DNA of 64,000 nucleotides from Bathymodiolus brooksi (GCA_963680875.1 OY804579.1:38710397-38774396), one strand, 5' to 3'. Positions 11,702 to 23,660 are shown, numbered from the stretch's first letter. A program made the numbers and translations. Notes: generated from the letters alone by a model not told the origin.

Positions 11702-13085
11702 ATTGAATGCTGGAACTGTTCCGACAGTGTGCTATATATTTTTTCATTTTATTATAGGTTATGGGAAAAAAAACAGCTGAGTTGCAATTGTTAAAAAAAA
11801 ATATGGTTGTGATCGTCTTCCGTAATTAAAATCGTCAAAATGAAATACAACCGAATTAATATCAAATGGTGACTTGTTTCAACCTCATTTAAAATATACC
11901 TTGACATTCTTTCAAACTTGTACATCACGTTCACGATCTTTTATTACAACACTTTCATTTCAAGTGTATATTTTTTCCCTGTTCTAGTTAAAGGACTTTA
12001 TCAAACAGAATCATACAGTTTACATGTAATGCAGTTAATACGCATTTAAACCACAGAAGAATATTTCTATTTTCCACACCTTGTGGTGTGGGGTCGCTAT
12101 TGTGCATGCGAAATATTAATTGCAAACCCCATTGACTGGCTATTTGCTGCCTGTCTAGAATATTTTATTTTTTTCTCGATCGACAGTTCAGAAGCTAGAA
12201 AACAATATGATGAATATTGTCTGTCAATCATGCAAACAATAACTTATGCAGATGACAGAACGCATTTTCAATGCACTACATACACCAACTTATGATCCAT
12301 CATTTGTCCATTGGAGGTTGATTTAAGAGAATGGAACTGATAGAAGTTAAAAAGTTTAATTTGGGCGCAAAAGGGGAAACTTTATATAATTTATGAAAAT
12401 GTGATGTGAATTTTAGGGATCCTCAGATTTAAATCTATTCATCTACTTTTCTACACTTTTATACATATTTATACCCGTTATTTCAAATGATAGTAATGTT
12501 ATTTTAAAATATTTCCACTTTGTTTTACTTGTCGTTTTCTTTTAAGAGCCCCAGCTTTATACTGCTTATGCTCAGCAACGGACTACCTTCGTCAATTGTT
12601 TTAGCTCATCGATGATCACGAGATTCACTAAGATGAATAGCACGGTCCGTGCAATATTTATTTATTTATTTATTTATCTATTTATTTATGCTTTGGTGTC
12701 AGTGTTTCAACAGTTGACAGAGTTTTAAATTCAACATGGGTAGACTTATAGAAAGTGTGTAATCGTAAAATTCAGTGGCCAACCATCCCAGTCTGGTGGC
12801 AAAAGAAAATGTATTGTTCTGATATGCCTATCGTTGTGTCTGCAATTGACGGAACTTCACATGAGATACACATTCCATCCAATGAACCCCAACAAAAGAC
12901 ATACTTTCAGCAAACCAATTCTTTTCATTGATTGATATGAAAAGAAAGTTTATAAACAGTGATAATCATAAATTCCATCAATATCAATAAAACAATTACC
13001 TTTCATCTTAACTGAACTTGAGCCGTCGTGGTCGTATGGTAGTTGAATTTACAACTACTTGTGCAATCGTTGCCTATCACCACTT
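11702..13085. repeat. segmental tandem duplication, copy 2 with two extra segments
   Basis: Follows copy 1 collinearly but carries two extra blocks, about 12051-12545 and 12749-12995, which are absent from copy 1. Either both inserted after the duplication or copy 1 lost them. The first block shares an inverted motif (CATCATTTGTCCATTGGAGG) with 13252-13275. Confidence 0.75.
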
Positions 13086-13262
13086 AAGTTGTGAGTTTGA
13101 ACGCCATTCATGGCGAGGTGTACTCGATAAAACATTATCTGATAAAGTTTGTCAGTGACTTGCGACAGATCTGTGGATTTCTCTGTGTACTCCAATTTCC
13201 GCCACAAAAGTAGTAACGGAAATATTTTTGAAAGTGGTGTTAAACACCTAACCTCCAATGGA
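13005..13262 (+). mobile_element. SINE family 1, full-length plus-strand copy
   Basis: Head GCCGTCGTGGTCGTATGGTAG, degenerate B box (GAGTTTGAACGCC), body ACTTGCGACAGATCTGTGG and tail AAATATTTTTGAAAGTGGTG-TTAAACACC. The tRNA-like head, central domain and shared 3' tail are all present. Confidence 0.8.
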
Positions 13263-13570
13263 CAAATGATGGATCAAAAGTAGTGCATAACATAAAACAC
13301 CTTTGGGTCATAATGTGGCATATCTTTACAAGTACCAATAATACTACAACAATATTGTTTCCCACACAATTATGGGAACTGTTATACACATATCATGTCA
13401 TTAAACAATTTTTTTATTAACAATTAAATTAAATTATCTCCATGATCTCAAAATTATGTTTCAGTGTTTAGTGCATCTTATCACATATATTATTGAAATA
13501 ACGCCGAATTTGCATGTGTAATAAAAGCATAATTTGCGGCGTGTTATTTACCTCCGGTGCAATAACATTT

Positions 13571-14907
13571 TACGAGGGCAATAACATGTTATCTGCCCTC
13601 TTGTGGTTTTTATGGACTCTATACCATAGACAGGAATAATTACATAGAGATCCACCCAACCCAAGCACAAGTTGAAAAAATTTCATATCACCACCCATCA
13701 AAATATCTAAATCAAAATGTTTCCCCTCAACTTGCTTTTTCGTATAATGTGTTTATTTTCTGAAAAATGGGTTTGCAAGCAAGTTTTAAATGATCATAAT
13801 CTTCTTTGCAGTTTACAATGCAAAAAACATTTTCATCTTTTGATGATAATGTCAAATCATCGGTAATTACAGAAAAGGACAACACGACAAAGTTTGAATT
13901 TCTACTAACTTTTGACCCGTCCCCCGAAATTTTAATTTTTATCTTGTCGGTTTCAGGATTTACATGATACTTAATGTACCGGATAATTTCGCTTTCTAGA
14001 CTAACATATGCGCCAGGGATATTTCCCGGAATTCTTTCAAAATGATATAAACTGTTAATATCTTCCTGGCATTGATGAAACCAGATATGTTCGTGGTAGC
14101 CCATAACAAAATACTGTCGGTTCCCTATAAGCGCTCTCGCTAACATTAATTTTTTCCAAAATAAATAACAAATCTTTAATTTTTTGTCTTTCTTCTTCAG
14201 GCAAATCTTGGTATGAAGATTTGCTGGACGACGAATTGAAATCGACTTTAACAGTCTGCCCATCAGTACTTTCTAATTTTAAGTACTGGGGTGCAAGGCC
14301 ATAGGACTCTACAAACCAATAGCAGTTTCAGCCTTCGATTTAAATTCTTTTATTTTCCTTGATTTGTTATTTTCGGTAATTTCCGAAAACTCTTTTCCAC
14401 TATTCGTGGTTCCAACTTGTTTATTTATTGATTTTACATAATCTATAAGGCGAGTGTTCGTATCTTTTAGACAGTCAAGTTGATTTGACAGATTCTGTTT
14501 TTTTGCTAGCAAAACCCCCTTAAGACATATTTGTTCCTGTAAACTATTATGTAAATCAGAACACTTTTTTCAAATTCTATGTTGTCGCTTTCAAACTTTT
14601 GTAAACAAAAATTTAATTGTTTTACATTTTCTAACTCATCTGAGAATATTGCGATCTTATGCACATTATTATCAAAAGCAATTCGCTTCCTCCCTGTCAA
14701 TTTTCTATTTGATAACAAAACTTTAATAGTCTTACTTGAAAGTCTGCTTTCAAGTCTCTCTGTGAATTTTAACTGAAATGATTGTAATTGGGAATTTAAA
14801 ATATCTATATATTTAAAATCGGGGTATTTGTCCTTAGCTTTGGAGAGCACCTTGAAAAAGGAGCTTGTAATTGAAAATGTGAGAGTTATCTGTTGGATTG
14901 TACCCAA
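13571..14907 (-). pseudogene. remnant of an uncharacterised invertebrate protein family (SGDG and GGDxKF motifs)
   Basis: Minus-strand frames join into one decayed protein. A helical N-terminal part (14907-14309) is followed by FVESYGLAPQYLKLESTDG and LPEEERQKIKDLLFILEK in another frame. Then come HQCQEDINSLYHFERIPGNI and IKISGDGSKVSRNSNFVVLS (14100-13870). After a frameshift near 13690 come GGDMKFFQLVLGLGG and NYSCLWYRVHK (13690-13590). From memory, cnidarian and molluscan genomes hold multicopy uncharacterised proteins with this motif order (SGDG, GGDxKFL, CLWCKxHK). It may be a mobile-element protein. At least three frameshifts and stops make it non-functional here. One Cys of the CLWC pair is Tyr. 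Confidence 0.6.
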
Positions 14908-16975
14908 AAAATGTCTACTCCTTTTGGATCAAACTATTGTACTTCATTTTAGAAGTAGCATCGATAGACCATTAAACCTACCTCAGTATCCCGGTAGTAA
15001 TAACTATTTCAGTATCCCGGAAGAAAATATATAATCAATAATTGAGGGCTTATGAAAAAAAAATATATTTTGGATGAAGTGGTGTTTATTTTATTTTTAT
15101 CTTACATTTGTATATAACTGCTACGTTCCGACATACCATCGTTTTTTACGGCAAAGATTGCTTCTCAAATATCAAAACGTCATTTAAGCGCTTGGAATAT
15201 TTGAACATTTTCCCGTCGTTTTTCAAGAAATTTAACACCTCGTGTACCAAAAAAATACTTTAACAGTATTTGTGTTTTATTTATTTTAATAATCTGGTAA
15301 AATGGTGCACGACTTCGAAAACCGTCGAAATATCGCGGGCAAAATTCCACGAAATACAGAAAACAAATAACGCTCATGACGTCACAATGACGTTAAATAC
15401 GTATCGATTTTGTTGGAAACAAGTTTTAACATCCAAAGTATGATGTCTATAATATAAAACACATCAAATTTTAATCAAGTATTTTCTAAGATAATGATTC
15501 ATTAAATATGGGGCCATATATGGCACTTATAGTCCCCAGTTCTTTTTATGGCATTGACGCCGGATTGCATGCACTGAGTTTTTCTCCTGGTTTCAATGTA
15601 CACAAACTGTATTTAAAATAAATACAATTATTTACAGAAAGTTATTTACTGATGAATTTTATTACTTGAAATGAATCATGAAATGTACAGAGATTGTGTA
15701 TATAATGGTCTCAGATATACAATTAGAAGAGTGAAAATATTGATTTTAAGGGTTTGGCTGAGGTTATGAATAAATTAATATTTAACAACCTCCACAATCC
15801 TCCACCAAAAAAATATTTTGATATAATCATTAACCCTCGTTATTCAAAACAACTGCTCAATTTGGTGTTGGTGGAAGACTGTGGAGGTATATGAAATAGC
15901 TAAAATGTACATTAAATAGGTCGTTTATAGTCCATTTTTAGCATTATCCTTATAATTATGATGTCATTATGATGTCATAGCGCACCCAATTTCACGGAAA
16001 GATATATTTTTTGAAAATTTGTTTATATAACAATTAAATTAGTAAATTGTTTTTATTCTATGTCAAACATTATTTTTTAATATAATGTGGGGCCAATTTT
16101 ACACCTAAACGCCTCTCCTTCTTTGGCTTTATAACAATAAGAAGTATATCATTATCTAAAACACCCAAAAAAGGTTCAGCAATGACAATATTAATATTTA
16201 CGGCAAGGAAAATTTATCTCGAAGATTTAACTACGGTTGGCATATAACTAATAACATAAGATATAAGATTTTTCAAAGACGTAATAAATCTAAATTGATT
16301 GGTCGATTGTCTTTTAACGTCATCATAAAGATATGTCAAGAAGTGTCATGCTTTAACATATAATCATATTGAACAACATCACAACAGAAATAAGGACGAG
16401 GATATGCCATTTTTAATATATTTCTGCAAGTTGAATTATATTTGTATACATGTATACAAGATCATTATAGCGGTAATACAATTTAGCAAATGGTTTCATT
16501 ATGTTATGGAAGTGGTAGCATTAATAAAAAATCCAAAAAAAAATCAATAGTTTCGAAATAAAAGTCCTGCACATTACAAACACAGGAAATAGAACTAACC
16601 GAAAAATAATCAAATGAAAAACCGAAAAATACTACTGTCGGAACAGTTCAATAATCAAATTGAAAAATCGTAGAAAAAGGCAAAATCGATACCCCTAGTA
16701 AACCAATACATGACCGCTAACTTTCTTAGCTTACTACAGACACTTCAGTACAAAGTGGTGGGGTTATTGGACCGAAACATCCCTTCTTAGTGAAATGATG
16801 CCGTCATGCAAGTGCTTTTTTCACATGTGAGCGAAATACAAACCGTCACATATAACTCTACTGATTGTAAATAGCTCCCAAGATTCTTACTAATATTCTA
16901 AATTTATCTATGCATGATCATGATGTAATTAGAAATCTTTGAAGAAGATCGGACAAACCGTGATCATTCGTAGCG
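14908..16975. other. no gene seen
   Basis: AT-rich sequence without supported exons. It contains TGGGGCCATATATGGCACTT at 15508, a diverged inverted copy of a motif at 8764. It also contains a fragment near 16620-16690 related (inverted) to the start of the 11010 duplication (TCGGAACAGTTCAATAATC). Confidence 0.4.
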
Positions 16976-17590
16976 AATCTCCGATGGTATCATCCGCCCA
17001 GTCTTCAGTGTATCGGCACTGGTATGGTTTATTATTAAAATTTACAGTTCCCAAACAATGTAATTTTTATTAAAACTAACGTTCTCTCCATTTATGCATA
17101 GGTGAACTTAGACGAATGTGACTTTTCTTGTTTAAGCCTTTAAGTTTACTGGCTCCCAGTGACTTTTGAATTAGTTGGTTTTCCAGTCTTTTGACTAGTA
17201 GTCTATGAGCACATCTGCTGAAGGTTATTCAAGAAACTCATCATGGATGATGTACAATAACTTATATATCGACGTTTATATTACTATCATCTGGGAGTAA
17301 TATTTCATTACTTCCAGTAATCACCGGGCTAAGTAATACCTCTGCTGATGGCCATATAGCTATTAATTGCCGAAAGTATCATCCGCCCAATAGCAAGTCA
17401 ATGTTTCGGCACTGACATTGTTCATTAGATATATTTATTATTGAAATCTACAGTTCCTATATAATGTAATTATTATTAAAACGAAAGGTTCTCATCCCTC
17501 AGACATAAGTGACATTAGTTGATTTTGGCTATTTTGTTTAGGCCCTTTGATTTACTTGCTACCAGTTACTGTTGTATAATTCACACAAAG
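16976..17590. repeat. diverged tandem duplication, about 390-bp unit
   Basis: Two copies start at about 16978 and 17368 with GTATCATCCGCCCA and share CGGCACTG, ACAGTTCC-ATAATGTAAT and CTTTGANTTACTNGCTACCAGT-like blocks. They lie just upstream of the Penelope-like fragment and may be its untranslated leader. Confidence 0.65.
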
Positions 17591-17610
17591 GATGTGTGTT
17601 TTGAATACCA

Positions 17611-18034
17611 TTGCCTGATGAAGATTATTATATTTCTCATCACAGACTTTTCAAACCTGTTGGCATTAAGACAGATGAAATAGACAAACGTTCCATTCTT
17701 AAATTTTCGTTTGCCAACAAAGGTATTGATGCCATTAACCTAGACAATATCCCCCATCACAAATCAGTCAAATATAAAATTCCTTTATATTTCAAAGATC
17801 AGTCTGTTCCTATAATCTTGTAGATCTATACAACACATATTGCAATCAAAATATTTAACTACAAGAACGTGTTGCAGGATCTCAATATTGACGACTTCCT
17901 CTAAACCTCTTGATTACACCTGTGCAAGTTCCCCATTCATATATAATCCGGCTGGCCAAGTTATACTTGAGGGAGATAACTCTGTAAAGACATTTTCTGA
18001 AATCATCTCAATGATGCCCCCTTATGAGCTATAA
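17611..18034 (+). pseudogene. Penelope-like retroelement, N-terminal protein fragment
   Basis: The frame reads FANKGIDAINLDNIPHHKSV and then KIPLYFKDQSVPIIL, a stop, and IAIKIFNYKNVLQDLNIDDF; after a frameshift comes CASSPFIYNPAGQVILEGD. From memory this order is characteristic of the region upstream of the RT in an abundant molluscan Penelope-like family. The RT half of the same family is seen separately at 30308-30860. Stops at 17821 and 17903 and a frameshift show decay; no RT follows here. Confidence 0.6.
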
Positions 18035-18519
18035 TGAATGTCATCTAATGTCATGTCCCTGTATTTTTTTTGATCTGAACATGTTATCGATCTCACATGT
18101 TACTAATTATTAATTTGTCAAGATAGGAGTTTTTGGATTTGTTTGACCACTTTTTCTGCATAAGTGTGTTTCGTTTGCCTGTTGTAAGATGGTCATATCT
18201 AATCTCGTATAGACTTCCAAAGAAATTTTATGTGAATACATTGGATAGTGCTTGTGACCAGATTAGACTGGAGATACAAAGCAGAAAATTTCTTACGAAG
18301 TCTAATTTCAAGGAGATTAAGTCATATCCAGCTGCATTCCTTTAGAAGTACTAACAAATTTGTTGCCTTAATATTATTCCAGTCCTGTAAAAAAAAAAAT
18401 TCTGATTCTTTAATGTGAATAACTCAACAACCGTGCATCTATTTTGCTTTGTAAAATATGATGTGCTTGTAGTTGCACCAAATGATAGGTTTGAGAGTTC
18501 TTTCAGGAAGTGTATCAAT

Positions 18520-18840
18520 GTAGGATTTGTTTAAATTTTGAAATCCAATAGTTCCATGTCACAGCTATTGTTCTTATTCCAAAATTGTATAGTTGCTAGG
18601 TATTTTTTCAAAACATATGAGGTTTGAAATCTTCCATGATATAACCAAAGTTGGAACTCAAATATTTTGAAATCTAATTGCTTAGTGTCACATCAACTGT
18701 TCTGGTTCCAAAAATGTATGGTTGCAAAGTACTTTTAAAAAAAAAAAGGTCTGAGAGTCTTGCAAGATATTTGCTAATGTTGAATTTCAAATACTGTGCC
18801 TTCCCTTGTTTTGAATTCTACAAAAGAGGTCTTTAATGTG
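18520..18840. repeat. two to three diverged copies of an about 125-bp repeat
   Basis: TTTTGAAATCCAATAGTTCC and TTTTGAAATCTAATTGCTTA begin two copies. Each continues with GTGTCACA, TTCCAAAA-TTGTATAGTTGC and a closing TTGGAACTCAAATA-like end. A weaker copy precedes them. Confidence 0.6.
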
Positions 18841-18890
18841 GAGGGAGTGTGACACTCTTCAAACAGTTACCCATCATGGTCCATGATCAG

Positions 18891-19036
18891 GCTTTCTGTA
18901 TTATTACATGGCAACCCACCACCCTCCATCGAAAGAGCACCCCTATCTACCACCTGAGGATGCCCCGAGCAGTTCAATGGGTACCATCAACAATACCCAG
19001 TGCTATGAGAAATCGCATATTAACAATAGTGCAATG
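18891..19036 (+). CDS. speculative terminal coding exon
   Basis: After a possible acceptor (CATGATCAG|GC) the frame is open for 48 codons to a TGA at 19034: FLYYYMATHHPPSKEHPYLP, then PEDAPSSSMGTINNTQCYEK and SHINNSAMKM. The composition (Pro/Ser-rich, few Leu/Ile/Lys) looks more like a protein tail than random AT-rich DNA. No upstream exon, strong pyrimidine tract or homology is visible, so it may be chance. Confidence 0.2.
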
Positions 19037-19039
19037 AAG

Positions 19040-19635
19040 ATGTGAATTACAAGAACAAAGAAGCAAGACAAGATATAGTGATCCCTGTATTTCAACTCTG
19101 CTATGCAGGTGACAGATTTAAAAAATGAGCATATTTAATCAACAAATTATCAAACATGTAAAAAAATGAGAGAGCAAATAAGACACAATTTATACTAGAA
19201 TCAATATTTAAAGCATATCACCAATAATGCTGTAGATAAAAGTGGCACAATTGAACATGTTTTTTTTACTGAAAAGTTATGCAAAGAAACATGAAACGAG
19301 TACACAAATAACATGCCACATAAATGAAAGGCATCATAAGTAATTATGCAGTTTTATACATGTACATGAATAAAAACAGTACGTCCAACATACAAGACTC
19401 AAATCACGTTTTTATACATGTAAAATACATATAGATTTAGATTGTTCTGTATGTTTTTTTAGGAAAACTTAAAATTATATGAAAAAAGTCTGCATGAATG
19501 ACAAAGTTTGCATTTTGAAAAACATCAGGTAAATCACATGTTTTTTTACACATGAAACATATGAAATATACCAGACTTTTGACTGTGTAATATAAAGTAT
19601 GAAAGTGTAAAGTATATAATGCTCTTTAAGTTAAA
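19040..19635. other. no gene seen
   Basis: AT-rich sequence with many ACATGTA motifs; no supported feature. Confidence 0.4.
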
Positions 19636-19639
19636 GATT

Positions 19640-19918
19640 TATTGGTTGGTTTATGGTGTTAAATGCCACTTTCAACAATATTTCAGCTACTGTATATCGT
19701 GGCGGTCAGATTTACTGGTGGAGTAAACCGGAGTACCCAGAGAAAACCGCTGACCTGCTGCAAGACACTGACAAACTTTATCACATAATGTTGTATCACG
19801 TACATCTTGCCTGTACAGTGTTTGAACTCACAACGTTAGTGGTGATAGGCACTGATTGCATAGGTAGTTATGAATCCAACTACCATACGAGCATGACCAT
19901 GATGACCCCTAAAGTCAA
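19640..19918 (-). mobile_element. SINE family 1, full-length minus copy
   Basis: Plus strand reads the tail first (GGTGTTAAATGCCACTTTCA-ACAATATTTCAGCT), then GTGGCGGTCAG and GACAAACTTTATCACATAATG. The tRNA-like head inverted at the right includes GTTTGAACTC and TAGGCACTGATTGCA. Confidence 0.85.
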
Positions 19919-19924
19919 TTTGGT

Positions 19925-20366
19925 GTAGAGCCTCACATGAACCAGCATCACACATTGTCTAAACATGGCAAAGCTGAAGTTTTCAAATATACATGTAACT
20001 CTGGTAAGTCAAAAATAGATTCTATCCCACGTAGTCATGGTAACACTTTCATAGATGAGAAGATTGAATAAAAACTGTTTCCATAAATTACAAAAATTTA
20101 ACTATTCCACAAACCAGAAATCAACTATATATTTTAGATAAACAATAATTATTTGATGTTCAAGTCAAAATGATTTAAGGGGGAAGATCATAGTTTTTAT
20201 CTACCATTGATTTGTTCCTTAACCTTTAACATATATACATAGGCATGTACATGCATAACTTTTCTAAATCTGCAATATATACCATACCTAAACATGTTCA
20301 GATTTATTTGGGTTTTTTACATAGATTTATTTAGGATGAAAACTGAAAAAGACAAAAACATACATA
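19925..20366. other. no gene seen
   Basis: AT-rich; no supported feature before the Tigger-like element. Confidence 0.4.
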
Positions 20367-20971
20367 CAGTGATCCCTCGTTAAACCACCACCTTCTGTGC
20401 AGTCGGTAGTTTGGCGGTATAACGAGTTTGGCGATAAACTGAGGGACATTGAAAACCGGAAGTCATGTGATCAAATGAAAAGATAAACTTTCTCAAATTG
20501 TTTCAACTCGACTGACATACATTTTGCATTTGTACAAAGACATAAGTAAAAATAATACATGTTTAATAAATAAATAAATTAGAATAAATATTTATGTACA
20601 ATTGTTTCCTTTCTCGTGGCACAAAAACAATATTGTGTCAATACATGTAATTACTGTTTCTTGAAAAAGTCATCCAGTGAGACTTGTTTTGCCCATTTAG
20701 CCTGAAGTTTTTTAACTAGTCCTTTGAAATAAAACAGTTTTGCCATGTTCGATTCAATGGTACTTGATTCCATTTCAAAGAATTTGATCGCGATGTTTAA
20801 ACTATCAGTTACTTGATTTTCCTTTGCATAACTTATAATTTCACGTTTCTGTTTGTCGTCTAATAAATTACGCTTTCTCTTCAAGGACAACATTTTTATG
20901 ACAACTAATTAAATTACAATTTTTACTCAGGATTAAAAGTAATCGTAGGGTGATAGACCGAGGGAGCACTG
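20367..20971 (-). mobile_element. deletion-derived pogo/Tigger-like DNA transposon (605 bp)
   Basis: The left end CAGTGATCCCTCGTTAAACC and the inverted right end CAGTGCTCCCTCGGTCTATC form terminal inverted repeats of the Tigger type, flanked by TA on both sides (20365-20366 and 20972-20973). The interior keeps only an 80-codon minus-strand ORF, so it cannot transpose by itself. Confidence 0.85.
20651..20893 (-). pseudogene. internally deleted transposase remnant
   Basis: The 80-residue frame starts MLSLKRKRNLLDDKQKREII, resembling the N-terminal helix-turn-helix start of pogo/CENP-B-type transposases. It ends SLDDFFKKQ, resembling the usual Tigger C-terminal end. The DDE catalytic core between the two is missing. 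The frame is intact, so a small DNA-binding peptide could be made. Confidence 0.55.
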
Positions 20972-21308
20972 TATATATATATATATATAGCACTAAATTG
21001 AATATGGTATATGTATTATATACTATAATGCTAAAATTCAGGTAGTAAAAATGTTGCTTTCCATAAAATTCCTTATTTGGATATGATCCTTTGTAAATAT
21101 AATTAATAAAAAATAGAAGATATGATATAAAAAAAAAATTATTATAAAAACATTACACATATACAAAACTAATCTCTAAATATTTGCACCTGACACGTCT
21201 ATATATCAGAAATACAATACAATTTGATTAAAACTGAGAGAGTATTGTTTTCCATGTCATAACACTTGCATATTTTATAGGCATCAACTCTCTCTATCTT
21301 AGAGAGAC

Positions 21309-22196
21309 TACATCGGTAGTGTAATGTTTAGCATAATGGATTTGAAGTGTAATGTTTAACATAATTGCCTTGAGTGCTGTAGATAATGGATTTGAAGTGT
21401 AATGTTTAACATAATTGCCTTGAGTGCTGTAGATAATGGATTTGAAGTGTAATGTTTAACATAATTGCCTTGAGTGCTGTAGATAATGGATTTGAAGTGT
21501 AATGTTTAACATAATTGCCTTGAGTGCTGTAGATAATGGATTTGAAGTGTAATGTTTAACATAATTGCCTTGAGTGCTGTAGATAATGGATTTGAAGTGT
21601 AATGTTTAACATAATTGCCTTGAGTGCTGTGGATAATGGATTTGAAGTGTAATGTTTAACATAATTGCCTTGAGTGCTGTAGATAATGGATTTGAAGTGT
21701 AATGTTTAACATAATTGCCTTGAGTGCTGTAGATAATGGATTTGAAGTGTAATGTTTAACATAATTGCCTTGAGTGCTGTAGATAATGGATTTGAAGTGT
21801 AATGTTTAACATAATTGCCTTGAGTGCTGTAGATAATGGATTTGAAGTGTAATGTTTAACATAATTGCCTTGAGTGCTGTAGATAATGGATTTGAGCCCC
21901 AAAGACTATTAAATAAGTATTTGCTGCTTCTCCACTAAGAACGCAGCATTAATGAGTAACAGTAAACAGTGGTTGACTCGGAATCAGGATAATGTGTCTG
22001 AGTGGAGTGTCATGTCAACTCACTGAATGTTATTTCAAAGAGCTAGCAGTACAAAAATCTAACAAAGCGTGTTGGTCTAGTACAAACCAAACATCATCAT
22101 CTCATTGAATTGTAACTTGTTCTTGCCATGATGTATCGGTAGCTGAAAATTGTTCACTTGGCGTTAAACAACAATCACTCACTCACTCTATCTTAG
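21309..22196 (+). mobile_element. SINE family 2 carrying an internally expanded tRNA head
   Basis: Starts with a tRNA-like segment (CGGTAGTGTAATGTTTAGCAT), is interrupted by the 50-bp array, resumes with GGATTTGAGCCCC (B-box region), and continues through the usual family-2 body (GCAGCATTAATGAGTAA, AGCGTGTTGGTCTAGTAC). It ends with AACAACAATCACTCACTCACTC-type tail. Confidence 0.85.
21345..21893 (+). repeat. 50-bp satellite, 11 units, derived from a SINE tRNA head
   Basis: ATAATTGCCTTGAGTGCTGT recurs every 50 bp at 21361, 21411 and so on to 21861. One base differs in one unit (GTGGATAATGG near 21630); the others look identical. The unit runs from the A-box-like part to the B-box-like GGATTTGA of the flanking SINE, so the SINE head itself was amplified. 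Confidence 0.95.
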
Positions 22197-22338
22197 AGTG
22201 GGAGTCTTCAAGGATTTTGTCAGTTTCTTCCACTTGCAAGAATTATTGATGGAGGGAAACAAATATTTTATTGCTTTGAAGTTTGCAGACTTGTTCATTC
22301 TTTTTTTCTCACTAATAAACTGCTTAGATTTTTAAATC

Positions 22339-22612
22339 TGATGGTTTGGTTTGGTTTATGGTGTTTAACACCACTTTCAAAAATATTTCAGATATATTGT
22401 GGCGGTCAGTTTTATTGGTGGAGGAAACTGGAGTACCGTAGAAAACCACCGACCTGTCGCAAGTCGCTGACAAACTTTATCATATAATGTTGTGTCGAGT
22501 ACACCTCGCCATTAACTGGGTCAGAACTCACAGCTTTAGTGGTGATAGGCACCGATTGCACAGGTAGTTATAAATCCAACTACCATACAATTACAACCAT
22601 GACAGCCTCTAG
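22339..22612 (-). mobile_element. SINE family 1, full-length minus copy
   Basis: Tail GGTGTTTAACACCACTTTCA at the left, GTGGCGGTCAG, GACCTGTCGCAAGTCGCTGA, and the inverted head with TGATAGGCACCGATTGCACA at the right. Confidence 0.85.
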
Positions 22613-23015
22613 TTAAATTTACAATAGTTATATCCTAAAATATGATAAATATGAACTAGTAAAAAGAAAAAAAAACCTCCAAGTTCACAATAACCCATGA
22701 TTGTTCAAAATTGCACAAAAAAGATTTTAAAATAAAATAGATCATCTTACAGTAGAAATATTACATTGTTATTACGTAACAAGTACCTTCTAAACACAAC
22801 ACAATACAATAATAAACTATTGTATATACAGTTACACTTTCATTAACAATCTGACAATAGTACAATAATAAAAAAAAAAATCTCTAGTTTTGTCAAAAAT
22901 TGATTGTCAATTCAAGATATCCTTAAAACAACAATATATGATTTTGTCATTTTTAATATGACACATATTGCAAATTTACAAACCTACCAAAAATCCTTCA
23001 TAAATCAACCCTTTT

Positions 23016-23193
23016 TTGGGTTCGGGTTATGGCATTTAACTCCACTTTCAACAATATTTCAGTTATATCGTGGAGGTCAGTTTTATTGGTTGAAGAAACA
23101 GGAGAAAACCACCGACCTGTCACAAGTCACTGACAAACTTTATCACATAATGTTGTATCAAGTACACCTAAACTGAACGGCATTCGAACACAC
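23016..23193 (-). mobile_element. SINE family 1, 5'-truncated, with target-site duplication
   Basis: Carries the tail and body of family 1 but stops just inside the B box (CATTCGAACAC). It is bordered by TCAACCCTTTT at 23005-23015 and 23194-23204, an 11-bp target-site duplication, so it is a clean LINE-mediated insertion. Confidence 0.85.
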
Positions 23194-23204
23194 TCAACCC
23201 TTTT

Positions 23205-23660
23205 CTGATATTATCATTAATGTTCTATAAACAAAAGATTACCGGTAAGGCAAAAAAAAATTCCTTGCAAGATTTCCACTTTCTTGGGTTTATTTATATT
23301 TGAGCATAGATCGTTGTTTTACCTTTAAGCAATTTTTATACACTTAAAATATTGCAACTAATAATCTACTCTATTATGGCACAAAAATATAATTGACATC
23401 TAACAAAATAAAAAACAATATATTTAAAAAGGAAAAGTTCATACAAATATTGTGTAAATATTGCCAACAATTTAATTTCTCAGTCAAGACTGTAAAAAAA
23501 AAATCCCAATATGTATATCTTATGGCAGTAATCAAATCACAGGTGTTTAATATTATATCCAGTGGGTTATTGTGTAAGACTGTCGGGCAATGAGAAGATC
23601 ACAGATTGCCCAGTAATCTACCAAATACCCAGCAATCTTACACAGTGACCAAATAGAACA
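23205..23660. other. no gene seen
   Basis: AT-rich; only short CAGTAATCT-type repeats near 23590-23640. Confidence 0.4.

Noticed and set aside
21345..21893. CRISPR-like array
   Set aside because: Head-to-tail 50-bp units without unique spacers, in a eukaryotic SINE; not a CRISPR array.
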